From contig PEZS01000016.1 in the NCBI GenBank assembly GCA_002778785.1, positions 274,453-338,452 of the forward strand: 64,000 nt of DNA, in the 5' to 3' direction. The notes under the pieces are model-generated. The model saw only the letters and a program-made list of their open reading frames with translations, was not told the origin of the DNA and made no database searches. The position numbers and the translations under genes are program-made. Source of the stretch: Bdellovibrionales bacterium CG10_big_fil_rev_8_21_14_0_10_45_34. Lineage in GTDB: Bacteria > Bdellovibrionota > Bdellovibrionia > Bdellovibrionales > 1-14-0-10-45-34. Below, one piece after another: positions 1 through 6,976 of the stretch. How positions within the stretch are numbered: the first letter of the stretch is position 1; each line of letters begins with the position of its first letter.

Positions 1-603
1 GTGCAGTCCGATCAAACTATGCTGATGGCGAATGTGAACAGGCAAGTGGTCTTTAACGTTGTTCTTTACAGCCTCTAAAGTGGTCGCAATGATTTTTCGC
101 AGTCGCTGAGGAGATAAACCCTCAATTTCAACGTAGATGGGAACGACCCCTGACTCCTCAGTTTCTTGTGATTCTGTTTCGATGGGCCTGAGATCGGGGT
201 GATGAAACTCGAGAGTATTACGATAGACCTGCGGCTTCCCAGACACCCTCACCATTGTGCCCGGCTGAAACCTATCTGAGAATCCCTTAAAGGGAATGCG
301 AAAGTATTTGCAAGCAATCAGTCCGGAATCATCTTTGATAACTATCGTAACAACTTTGCGCCGCGAACGACCTAGGGTACTTGTGCTTACTTTGACAACT
401 GAGGCCTTCAGGCTAACGAGTTCACCGCTATTGAGCGAAGTAATGCTTCTGGCGACCCTTCGATCTTCGAAAGCTCGAGGGTAAAAATGGAGCAGGTCTT
501 GAACACAATAAATGCCTCGACCCTCAAACAACTTGGCGATGCCTGGGCCCACTCCCTTCACGTATTGGATACTTGTGTCAAACCATAGCTCGCCCGCTGC
601 CAT
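1..603 (-). CDS. recG: ATP-dependent DNA helicase RecG, N-terminal part (runs off the window)
   Basis: I translated the reverse strand from the ATG at 603 down to base 1 and found 201 open codons with no stop. The product begins MAAGELWFDTSIQYVKGVGP and continues with a helix-hairpin-helix-like stretch and an LLHFYPRAFEDR segment, the hallmark start of RecG. This is followed by the OB-fold wedge domain (roughly residues 50-150) that grips branched DNA. RecG remodels stalled forks and Holliday junctions in the cytoplasm. The helicase motor domains lie beyond the left edge, so intactness cannot be judged. It is divergent from the HD-GYP gene, with a gap of 58 bases. Confidence 0.93.
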   Translation of the reverse strand, partial: MAAGELWFDTSIQYVKGVGPGIAKLFEGRGIYCVQDLLHFYPRAFEDRRVARSITSLNSGELVSLKASVVKVSTSTLGRSRRKVVTIVIKDDSGLIACKYFRIPFKGFSDRFQPGTMVRVSGKPQVYRNTLEFHHPDLRPIETESQETEESGVVPIYVEIEGLSPQRLRKIIATTLEAVKNNVKDHLPVHIRHQHSLIGLH

Positions 604-661
604 AAAAAGCCCCGCTTAACCCTAGACATCTGATCAATCGACCGTCAGACTTAAAGGGTCT

Positions 662-1624
662 ATGTCTAAAGAGGAACGCTACTTTAAAATTCGAATAAAC
701 TCAATTCATCCCGATTTCACAACGACTTTCGATTTGTTTGTGTTTATCAACAATCATCACGTCCTTTATTTGCGGGCCGGCGATAAGATGGACAAGGCTA
801 AGCTGCAGACTTTTGTAAATAGGGGCACGGATGTGTTCTATGTGCGCGAAGGTGAACGGCACCTTTATAAAGCGTACGTTCATGATTGTTTGAACAAGAA
901 CTCCATCTCACCTGAGCGAAAAGCTAAGCTTCTAAGAGAAAGCTCCATGTCTCTTGTCGAGGAGCTATTTGAAAGCCCCAATTTGGCTGAGGCCCTGAGC
1001 CACACAAAAGAAGTTGTCGAGCAATTTATCGACTTCATGAACAGCGAAGCAGAAGCCTTTGTTGAGCTCATTGGGCTTTCGAGTCACGACTTTTACACTT
1101 ACAATCACAGTTTAGATGTCAGCATTTATTCGCTCGGCCTTGCTCAGTCGGCCGGATACACCGATCACAATGAACTTATGCAAATAGGAACAGGCGGACT
1201 TCTTCACGATATTGGAAAGCGCTACGTTGATACGAGTATTATCTGTAAAAAAGGTGCGCTCACAGACGAGGAGTGGGAGCAAATGAAAATGCATCCTACT
1301 TGGGGCCTACAAATTGTCAGCGAATTCGCGCATGTGAACGATGCCGTAAAAGCCTGCGTCTTTGAACATCATGAAAATTTTCTTGGTAACGGTTATCCAC
1401 GTGGTATACGCGGAGAAGAAATACACCCAATGGCGCGCATAGTGGCCATATCCGATACCTATGATGCGTTAACCACAAAACGTAGTTACAACGATCCAAT
1501 GCCGCCAACTCAAGCACTGAATCTTATGAAGGATCGCCTCAAGGCGCGCTTCGACCCAGTTCTGCTTGAAGCTTTTTATTCAGTGCTTTTTAAAATGAAC
1601 AACGGCGACTCGATCGCCGGTTAG
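662..1624 (+). CDS. HD-GYP domain protein, probable c-di-GMP phosphodiesterase
   Basis: 320 residues. The N-terminal ~125 residues resemble the PilZ-like or DUF3391-type lead domain often found before HD-GYP domains. The C-terminal half has the metal ligands and signature: H149, H182-D183 (LLHDIGKR), H211, H236-H237 and NGYP at 243-246, then D265 in the AISDTYDAL stretch. The family hydrolyses cyclic di-GMP in the cytosol, controlling motility and the switch between lifestyles in predatory bacteria. All expected HD-GYP residues appear present, so activity is likely. Its 3' end overlaps the convergent lipoprotein gene by 45 bases. Confidence 0.9.
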   Translation: MSKEERYFKIRINSIHPDFTTTFDLFVFINNHHVLYLRAGDKMDKAKLQTFVNRGTDVFYVREGERHLYKAYVHDCLNKNSISPERKAKLLRESSMSLVEELFESPNLAEALSHTKEVVEQFIDFMNSEAEAFVELIGLSSHDFYTYNHSLDVSIYSLGLAQSAGYTDHNELMQIGTGGLLHDIGKRYVDTSIICKKGALTDEEWEQMKMHPTWGLQIVSEFAHVNDAVKACVFEHHENFLGNGYPRGIRGEEIHPMARIVAISDTYDALTTKRSYNDPMPPTQALNLMKDRLKARFDPVLLEAFYSVLFKMNNGDSIAG

Positions 1625-2302
1625 AAATACCTTTCGGAGTATACGCCTCATGTTCTCGGGGCTTGTGTTCCAGCTACGCGCGGCTGTCTCTAAATGCAAA
1701 CTGAGCGCTTCATCGTCTTCATCTTGAAGGGCATTTTGCACTAACCTGATATCCACTCCGTAAAGCCTCTCAGCAAAGTCAATGACATCGGATTCGGTGC
1801 GCGACCTGCTCTTTGCAATTTTGTTCCAATCATTCAAAGTTCGAGCTGCGCGTAGGGCTACATCTTCGCTCAGCTGATAGCGAAGGGCATATTCCTTTGC
1901 AGCGGCACCAATAACTTCTTCTTCTCGGCTGCCTTCAGTCGCAAGCACATCGCGCGAAAAAGCATCGCTGTATTCGTTGACTGCTCTGCCCGTAAAAAAC
2001 TCATAGAAAACTCCATTGAAGCCAAAATTACCGTATGCTTCTACAAAGTATCCCAAATCTGTATCAAACACGGTGGCAAGCACGGGTGGATTTGACCAAT
2101 TTGCTTGGTAACTGGGATCATCCCACCATATAGCTTTGTCTTTGCCCTTAGAATCTAAGTATGTGCAGCCAGGCTTTAGCTTTCCGCACGTGTTTCCAAA
2201 GACATCATGCCACTGATGGGAGAATGCGACGCTTCCCGAGTCGGAATTGCAACCAAGCAACATGAATGAAACACAAGAAGCAACTAGAACCCTAGACAAC
2301 AT
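1580..2302 (-). CDS. Lipoprotein of unknown function
   Basis: 240 residues with a lipoprotein signal peptide: hydrophobic segment, then the lipobox LLGC with the lipidated Cys at 18. The mature part is rich in aromatic residues at first (WWDD, YQANW) and then forms charged helices. I recognise no enzyme family. It overlaps the convergent HD-GYP gene by 45 bases. About 40 bases upstream of its start lies the 13-copy 7-bp tandem repeat, which may affect its promoter. Export and lipid anchoring are inferred from the lipobox; the function is unknown. Confidence 0.75.
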   Translation of the reverse strand: MLSRVLVASCVSFMLLGCNSDSGSVAFSHQWHDVFGNTCGKLKPGCTYLDSKGKDKAIWWDDPSYQANWSNPPVLATVFDTDLGYFVEAYGNFGFNGVFYEFFTGRAVNEYSDAFSRDVLATEGSREEEVIGAAAKEYALRYQLSEDVALRAARTLNDWNKIAKSRSRTESDVIDFAERLYGVDIRLVQNALQDEDDEALSLHLETAARSWNTSPENMRRILRKVFLTGDRVAVVHFKKH

Positions 2303-2343
2303 GACCTACCCCCTACAATCAAGCCTGGAGTTTAGAATAACCC

Positions 2344-2437
2344 GATTCAAGATTCAAGATTCAAGATTCAAGATTCAAGATTCAAGATTCAAGATTCAAG
2401 ATTCAAGATTCAAGATTCAAGATTCAAGATTCAAGAT
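2344..2437. repeat. Heptanucleotide tandem repeat, (GATTCAA) x13 plus GAT
   Basis: Thirteen perfect, uninterrupted copies of GATTCAA from 2344 to 2434, then GAT. The array sits upstream of the minus-strand lipoprotein gene that starts at 2302. Perfect short arrays of this kind change copy number by slipped-strand mispairing. A 7-bp unit would shift reading frame inside a gene or alter promoter spacing when outside one. No copies are degenerate, which suggests recent or ongoing expansion. Confidence 0.97.
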
Positions 2438-2464
2438 AGCTCATCTTTAGATTGACGATATGCC

Positions 2465-2539
2465 AATAAAGTACGGAGTCACTTGTGGGACTAGCCGCAT
2501 TAGACGCAGCTAGTCCCACAAGTGACTCCGTACCTTATT
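2465..2539. terminator. Very long near-perfect hairpin downstream of the 125-residue protein gene
   Basis: Two 25-base arms, 2471-2495 and 2509-2533, are perfect reverse complements around a 13-base loop. One mismatch further out, five more bases pair, giving a 31-bp stem overall. It lies just after the stop of the minus-strand gene 2535-2912 (the outer arm reaches into that stop codon). A transcriptional end signal is the simplest role, but the stem is far longer than a normal intrinsic terminator and no strong T-run follows. A REP or MITE-like element is an alternative. Confidence 0.6.
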
Positions 2540-2912
2540 CGTCCTTTTTTGGAAGTATTTCGATTTCAGCGCTGATTTTAAATTTGTGGGTCTCCGCGAA
2601 TTTTGAAGCTTCTTTGACAAGGTCAATTTTACTGAGCATTTGAGTGAGCTCACGACTTACGCGATTTACAATTTCTTCTTTACTCTTATTTGCACCTTGA
2701 AGAACAAGGCTAAGCACTTCACGTGGAAGCTTGAACTCACCCAGTTGCTTTCTTATGGCTTCTTCGGTCAAAAAGGCAGCGCCCACTCCCACGGTAAAAA
2801 GCTTTTTTAGCCCTTCCGCTATCGACGGTCCACGGCCCTCACCAAGGCCTTCGGAGGCCTCCACATTGCCGCCGGCATTGTCATTTTCATCAAATGGGTC
2901 TCGCTGTGACAT
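2535..2912 (-). CDS. Small phasin-like protein, function unknown
   Basis: 125 residues. The first 30 are acidic and glycine-rich (DPFDENDNAGG), the middle has a short hydrophobic stretch (LFTVGVGAAFLTEEAI), and the rest is amphipathic helix (EEIVNRVSRELTQMLSKIDL). The overall look recalls phasin or coiled-coil proteins that bind storage granules or membranes, but I cannot name a family. It is the last gene of a same-strand run after the SRPBCC protein gene, and it ends at the long hairpin. Confidence 0.7.
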   Translation of the reverse strand: MSQRDPFDENDNAGGNVEASEGLGEGRGPSIAEGLKKLFTVGVGAAFLTEEAIRKQLGEFKLPREVLSLVLQGANKSKEEIVNRVSRELTQMLSKIDLVKEASKFAETHKFKISAEIEILPKKDE

Positions 2913-3001
2913 AACAATCTCTTTCTGCGTACTTCCTAAGAAACAATCCTAAGCAACACTTCATAGGCACTGAGTCGCGGTAAAATTCACCACGTAAATA
3001 T

Positions 3002-3433
3002 TTAGCCCCCGTAGAGTTCACTGACTCGCTTGTGATAGGCGCTCATCATATTTGGTAGATTCACTTGAATCAAAGCCTTTGCAATGGGGCCCGGCACAAA
3101 GGTTTTAAAGGTTGCTTCAACAGTGTAGGTTGCCCTCGTCTTTCCGGCTTCGTCTTGAAGCTTCCACGATCCTGAAGAAGTTTTAAAAAGATCACCTTCA
3201 GCAAAGCTCCATGTGATTGAATCTGGCGGACTCTCAACCATCCACATCTGATAAGAAAAACTTTTAACCATATTAATTTGATATTCTACAAGCGCCTTGT
3301 TGCCATCGCGCCTTATCACTTTGCATGACTTCACTTCACTTAAAAATTCAGAATACTTTTCATAATCATGTATAACGGTGAAGAACTGATCCATTTTACA
3401 ATTGAATAACTCAGTAGTTGAAGCGCTTGCCAT
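3002..3433 (-). CDS. SRPBCC (START-like, RatA/COQ10-type) lipid-binding family protein
   Basis: 143 residues, the usual length for the polyketide-cyclase/COQ10 branch of the SRPBCC fold. The pattern fits: a starting strand (ASASTTELFNC), FFTVIHDYEKYSEFLSEVKSC near residue 17, the central strands WMVESPPDSITWSF, and a long C-terminal helix ending AYHKRVSELYGG. Members hold hydrophobic ligands such as ubiquinone precursors or act as ribosome-associated RatA. Which of these applies here cannot be told. It sits between the zinc-ribbon gene and the phasin-like gene on the same strand. Confidence 0.8.
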   Translation of the reverse strand: MASASTTELFNCKMDQFFTVIHDYEKYSEFLSEVKSCKVIRRDGNKALVEYQINMVKSFSYQMWMVESPPDSITWSFAEGDLFKTSSGSWKLQDEAGKTRATYTVEATFKTFVPGPIAKALIQVNLPNMMSAYHKRVSELYGG

Positions 3434-3524
3434 AACTTCCTCTTTCCTCTTGCACTTGAGGACAAATTAAATCTCTATTCAACGACATTCTATGTGTTTT
3501 CTCTAGATCCCGACAATCTTCAAA

Positions 3525-3818
3525 TTACTTTTTTTTAAATAGTGCGTCCGCTTGTGCCAACAAATCCATTGGTTTTGAGGCACCCCCTGAAGTCATCTGT
3601 GCTGTAGGCTCGAAGTGATCACAAAAATTAGCTCGGTCCTTCTCTTTTACCAACTCCGCAGACGACTCACGACACTCATGATACGAGTTCGGATCGTACA
3701 AAGAGCAGTTTAAGCAAACTCTCAGATCCGCCCCACACTTCGGGCAGTCCTCAGACCTTCCTACAGCCCCAAGAACTGGCATGGTATGCTGACACTGAAA
3801 GCATTTAATATTCATCAA
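3525..3818 (-). CDS. Small zinc-ribbon protein coupled to glpX
   Basis: 97 residues with paired cysteines typical of zinc binding: CFQC near residue 6, CPKC near 26, then CLNC, a C in YHEC, and a later CDHF. The ATG overlaps the stop of glpX (ATGA at 3815-3818), so the two genes are translationally coupled. The family is unknown to me; such proteins are often chaperone-like or bind partner proteins. The coupling suggests co-expression with fructose-1,6-bisphosphatase rather than a proven physical link. Confidence 0.78.
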   Translation of the reverse strand: MMNIKCFQCQHTMPVLGAVGRSEDCPKCGADLRVCLNCSLYDPNSYHECRESSAELVKEKDRANFCDHFEPTAQMTSGGASKPMDLLAQADALFKKK

Positions 3819-4774
3819 AAATTCTTCTTGTGTAGATTGTGGTAGGCCTCAATCACACGCACGGTTTGGGTCTTTGACCTCATGACGATAGAATGCGTCC
3901 TCGCCTTGGACCCAGCATCGAACCGAACCCCCCTGATAAGAGGTCCATCCGTCACTCCGGTCGCAACAAACATCACTGAACCTGTCGCTAATTCTTCTAA
4001 CGTGAATACTTTATCGGGGTCGGAAACTCCCATTTTTAAAGCTCTTTGTCGCTCTTGATCGTTACGAAATTTTAATCTTCCTTGAAAGTCACCGCCTAAG
4101 CATTTGAGCGCTGCTGCGGAGATTACTCCTTCGGGTGCGCCCCCAACTCCAAGTAGAAGATCTATTCCAGTCTCGCCCCAAGCAGTTGCGATCGCGGCAG
4201 AAACATCTCCATCGCCTATTAGTCGTATGCGAGCCCCCAGCTTACGAACCTTTACGATTAAATCTTCGTGCCGTGGTCGATCAAGAATCATAACGGTCAC
4301 TTCATTGACGGCTTTATTTAAACACTGAGCGACTGTTTCAATCGTCTCTTCGAGAGGCGCATCAAGACTCACTCTTCCTCTGCACTGCGGGCCTACGGCA
4401 ATCTTGTCCATATAGGTATCTGGCGCATGTAAAAAACCACCCTGCTCTGCGCAGGCGATTACGGCAGTCGCACCAAAGCCGCCGTTTGCAGTGATTGTCG
4501 TACCCTCTAAGGGGTCTAATGCGATGTCAATCTTTGGAACGTCCTGCGTTCGCCTACCAACTTTCTCGCCAATGAAAAGCATAGGAGCTTCGTCTCTCTC
4601 TCCCTCTCCGATAACGACGGTTCCATCGATTTGCACCGAATCAAAGGCTTTCCTCATAGCATCCACTGCGGCCTGATCGGCGGCCTTTTCGTCTCCGCGA
4701 CCCACAAACTCAGCGGCAGCTAAAGCAGCTGCCTCTGTGATTCTCACAAACTCCAATGCTAAGTTTCGATCCAT
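3815..4774 (-). CDS. glpX: Class II fructose-1,6-bisphosphatase GlpX
   Basis: 319 residues, close to the usual length for GlpX. The metal and substrate motifs are clear: GEGERDEAPM at 56-65 and DPLEGTT at 87-93, with GRGDEK near 26-31. It removes the 1-phosphate from fructose-1,6-bisphosphate in gluconeogenesis in the cytosol. A good ribosome binding site (AGGAG, six bases before ATG) supports the start. It lies nine bases after the PilZ protein gene and overlaps the zinc-ribbon gene by four bases, so these form one operon. Confidence 0.96.
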   Translation of the reverse strand: MDRNLALEFVRITEAAALAAAEFVGRGDEKAADQAAVDAMRKAFDSVQIDGTVVIGEGERDEAPMLFIGEKVGRRTQDVPKIDIALDPLEGTTITANGGFGATAVIACAEQGGFLHAPDTYMDKIAVGPQCRGRVSLDAPLEETIETVAQCLNKAVNEVTVMILDRPRHEDLIVKVRKLGARIRLIGDGDVSAAIATAWGETGIDLLLGVGGAPEGVISAAALKCLGGDFQGRLKFRNDQERQRALKMGVSDPDKVFTLEELATGSVMFVATGVTDGPLIRGVRFDAGSKARTHSIVMRSKTQTVRVIEAYHNLHKKNF

Positions 4775-4783
4775 AAATTCTCC

Positions 4784-5512
4784 TCAGGCTTTTAAAGAAC
4801 TATCGTGGCACTTTAGTGTTTCAACAAGTAAGCTGATGATCTCTCTTTCATCGGGAATCTGCTCCAGCAATTCTATCACTCTCCTAACAAAGCTTGCTTC
4901 TGGCATCGTAGACCCTCGCGTCTCGACGGTTACATAGTGAGTGTAATCTTCCGTGGCTCGTGTCAAGTCTGCGCGGCTTGTTGCTAGCGTCAATTTCGCA
5001 TTTTCGAAATTCAATGTTCCATAATCGAACTCAACCACGAACCTTCTAATCGCTTTGTCTTGTAGCCAAACAAACACGTTGGTATCGCCAGGTCCGTGAA
5101 ACCAGTGTGTAAAATCTTGCTCCGGAGCATAAAACTGAGGGCTCACAAAACGAGTCTGTAAGCCTCGGCTCCTCATTTCGAAATAACAAGAAAGCAACTT
5201 GTGTGCTTCAGCACCTAACTGTGTAAATTCGAAGGCGATGGCATCTTCTGTCGTGCGAACAACCCTGCCCTCGAACTCGCCCAATCCGAGACCGAGAAAC
5301 TCAAGGCCAAATTTGATAGGCCTACCATCTCGCCTTACAATCTCGGAGTGAATGGCCGCCACCCGCCGGATGCAAAGTCCCTTAAGACTGATGTCTAGAA
5401 TGGGAGTCGGACCCAATCCTTCGAATAGAAAACTCACATCGGCAAGCCTGTCAGTTTCTTCTGGGTTCGCTGGCAAATAAATTCTCGGAAACCGCCTTTT
5501 TTCTTTAGACAT
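4784..5512 (-). CDS. PilZ-domain protein, probable c-di-GMP receptor
   Basis: 242 residues. The N-terminus shows the PilZ pattern: RRFPR near residue 6 and, about 30 residues later, the DISLKG stretch (the usual D-x-S-x-x-G). The pairing of these two motifs forms the cyclic di-GMP site in the family. The C-terminal half (from about residue 115) has no family I recognise. It is the first gene of an operon with glpX, which hints at a link between second-messenger signalling and carbon flow. Start at ATG 5512. Confidence 0.82.
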   Translation of the reverse strand: MSKEKRRFPRIYLPANPEETDRLADVSFLFEGLGPTPILDISLKGLCIRRVAAIHSEIVRRDGRPIKFGLEFLGLGLGEFEGRVVRTTEDAIAFEFTQLGAEAHKLLSCYFEMRSRGLQTRFVSPQFYAPEQDFTHWFHGPGDTNVFVWLQDKAIRRFVVEFDYGTLNFENAKLTLATSRADLTRATEDYTHYVTVETRGSTMPEASFVRRVIELLEQIPDEREIISLLVETLKCHDSSLKA

Positions 5513-5707
5513 GATTTAACCCACCTCAAATCGGTATTCCACTCCGGCCGAGTGAGGATGTCACCTTAATTTCATGCGAAGCGTTGAAAGCAAGTGTCGC
5601 TGTATTGGGCTGCTACTGGGTGCCAAGCAAGGCAAGGCATTGAAATCAAGCTAGGTTGTGTACTTGAAATCCCTGGGATAATCTATCAGTTCGGAGAAAA
5701 CCCTTTT

Positions 5708-6280
5708 ATGAATCATCAGCTCTCGCGCTGGAAACGCTCTCTACCAAACTGGCTCACACTTTTTCGCGTGGTGCTTGTAGCGCCCATTATCGTTTTGCTA
5801 CTAAGGGATCAGATTGTCACAAACTGGATATGTGCCGGGCTATTTATACTCGCCTCACTGACCGATTACATAGATGGTTATTTGGCCAGAAAAATGGACG
5901 TTGTTAGCAACTTCGGAAAACTCATGGATCCAGTTGCAGATAAAATTTTGGTCAGTGCGACGCTAGTAATGCTGATCCCCACCGGAAGACTTGAAGCAAT
6001 TATGGTGGTTATTCTAATAAGTCGGGATGTTTTTATTGATGGTCTTCGTGCGCTCGCCGGGAGTCAGGGTATCATTATCAGTGCCGGCAAGATTGGAAAG
6101 TGGAAGACAGCCACACAAATGGTGGGTATTCCCGCTATTTTACTTCAAGATATCGGTAGTCTACCGGTCAGCAAAATTGGCTACTGGGTGCTCTGGTTTA
6201 GTGTGGTATTGAGTATAGTTTCTGGCATCAAGTACTATCTGACCTATTTACGTAAGGCTCCCATCGACTTTATGAATTAG
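5708..6280 (+). CDS. pgsA: CDP-diacylglycerol-glycerol-3-phosphate 3-phosphatidyltransferase PgsA
   Basis: 190 residues from the ATG at 5708, which has GGAG 11 bases upstream and matches the usual N-terminus (LPNWLTLFRVVLVAPIIVL). The reading frame stays open back to 5594, but those 38 residues do not resemble the family. The CDP-alcohol phosphotransferase signature is complete: LTDYIDGYLARK followed by FGKLMDPVADK (D-x2-D-G-x2-A-R...G-x3-D-x3-D). It makes phosphatidylglycerophosphate in the inner membrane. It is the last host gene before the mobile element. Confidence 0.95.
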   Translation: MNHQLSRWKRSLPNWLTLFRVVLVAPIIVLLLRDQIVTNWICAGLFILASLTDYIDGYLARKMDVVSNFGKLMDPVADKILVSATLVMLIPTGRLEAIMVVILISRDVFIDGLRALAGSQGIIISAGKIGKWKTATQMVGIPAILLQDIGSLPVSKIGYWVLWFSVVLSIVSGIKYYLTYLRKAPIDFMN

Positions 6281-6283
6281 GTT

Positions 6284-6310
6284 GGGGGTCCGTGCAACAC
6301 GGTGCCCCTC
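6284..6310. other. GC-rich hairpin after pgsA
   Basis: Just after the pgsA stop, GGGG-T-CCGTG, a three-base loop CAA, then CACGG-TG-CCCC can fold into a strong stem. There is no T-run after it, so it is not a standard intrinsic terminator. It may still separate pgsA from the tRNA transcription unit. Confidence 0.4.
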
Positions 6311-6401
6311 GAATGGGCTTTGAATAAGTGCCGAAGGAGTTGCCGCGCCTTAGCTCCGCGAGGGATCATGACCATGTGTGGGTAGCGCGAAAGAGAACAA
6401 G

Positions 6402-6430
6402 TTGACAGTTCTTACTCAAGGCAATTATGT
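6402..6430 (+). promoter_or_regulatory. Promoter of the split tRNA-Gly gene
   Basis: TTGACA at 6402-6407, a 17-base spacer and TTATGT at 6425-6430 form a near-consensus sigma-70 promoter. It ends 22 bases before the first base of the tRNA 5' half. Because the element inserted inside the tRNA, transcription from here now runs into the element and would reach the complete tRNA-Gly at 6634. Confidence 0.75.
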
Positions 6431-6452
6431 TCGGTCCTCACGCATACTATTT

Positions 6453-6492
6453 GCGGGTGTAGCTCAGTTGATAGAGCGTCGCCTTGCCAAGG
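6453..6492 (+). pseudogene. 5' half of a tRNA-Gly(GCC) gene cut by the element (attL)
   Basis: GCGGGTG at 6453 starts the acceptor stem. The D-arm and the 5' side of the anticodon stem (TCGCC) follow, then the loop TTGCCAA at 6484-6490 with anticodon GCC at 6486-6488. After GG at 6491-6492 the sequence leaves the tRNA pattern. The missing 36 bases are found at 27221-27256; joined together they give a normal 76-base tRNA-Gly with an encoded CCA. The 11-bp core CCTTGCCAAGG (6482-6492) is repeated at 27210-27220. Confidence 0.93.
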
Positions 6493-6633
6493 AGACGGTC
6501 TATCAACTTTTGAGTAGTAGACTAATGGAGAGTTTGGTTAGAGATTTTATGAGTTTAGTGGATTGTTACTTTGAGAAAATCGGCATCTCAAAAAGCCAAA
6601 ACTGGCTAAGTGGCAAAAGCTGCGCTTTTAAGC

Positions 6634-6709
6634 GCGGGAGTAGCTCAGTTGATAGAGCGCTGCCTTGCCAAGGCAGAGGTCGCGGGTTTGAATCCCGTCT
6701 CCCGCTCCA
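6634..6709 (+). tRNA. Complete tRNA-Gly (anticodon GCC) carried inside the element
   Basis: A full 76-base cloverleaf: acceptor GCGGGAG pairs with CTCCCGC, D-arm, anticodon arm CTGCC-TTGCCAA-GGCAG with GCC at 6667-6669, T-arm with GGTTTGAATCC, and encoded CCA at the end. It differs from the split host copy in the acceptor, anticodon and T stems while keeping all pairs, so it is a separate gene rather than a duplication made on integration. It lies 142 bases inside the left att site and is probably read from the host tRNA promoter at 6402. Confidence 0.96.
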
Positions 6710-6757
6710 ATTTTCTTTTTTTAAATTAGAAAGTTTGAGTTCTGAATCGAGGGTCGC

Positions 6758-6976
6758 ATGAACAGCGATCCGAAAGTTGTTCCCTTCTTCAAAGGGAAAG
6801 TAAATCCCAAATACGCAAATGTTTCTGATTCCCTGAAGTGGGCTATCCCTATGATGGAAGCTCAAGACAGCCCTGAAGTTCAAGCTGGCCACAAAGCTTC
6901 GGAAGAGCGAGCCCGCGCAATGCGAGCCGAAAAAGAGCGGGCAAAACTCAAAGCCTCATTCAAAGTTATTTCTTAG
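6758..6976 (+). CDS. Small basic protein beside the integrase, function unknown
   Basis: 72 residues. The start has GAGGG a few bases upstream. The C-terminal third is a charged helix (KASEERARAMRAEKERAKLK). I recognise no family. Its 3' end overlaps the convergent integrase gene by 11 bases. Recombination directionality factors are often small basic proteins next to the integrase, so an excisionase-like role is possible, but there is no visible helix-turn-helix to support it. Confidence 0.55.
   Translation: MNSDPKVVPFFKGKVNPKYANVSDSLKWAIPMMEAQDSPEVQAGHKASEERARAMRAEKERAKLKASFKVIS

Noticed and set aside
2344..2437. CRISPR array
   Set aside because: The units are 7 bp with no spacers and there are no cas genes in the window.
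2247..2450. Plus-strand open frame reading through the 7-bp repeat (KIQDSRF repeats)
   Set aside because: It consists mostly of the repeat itself and overlaps the lipoprotein gene on the other strand; it is a by-product of the array.
6378..6761. Open frame of 127 codons across both tRNA-Gly sequences
   Set aside because: It runs through a functional tRNA gene and a tRNA half, which is incompatible with a real protein.
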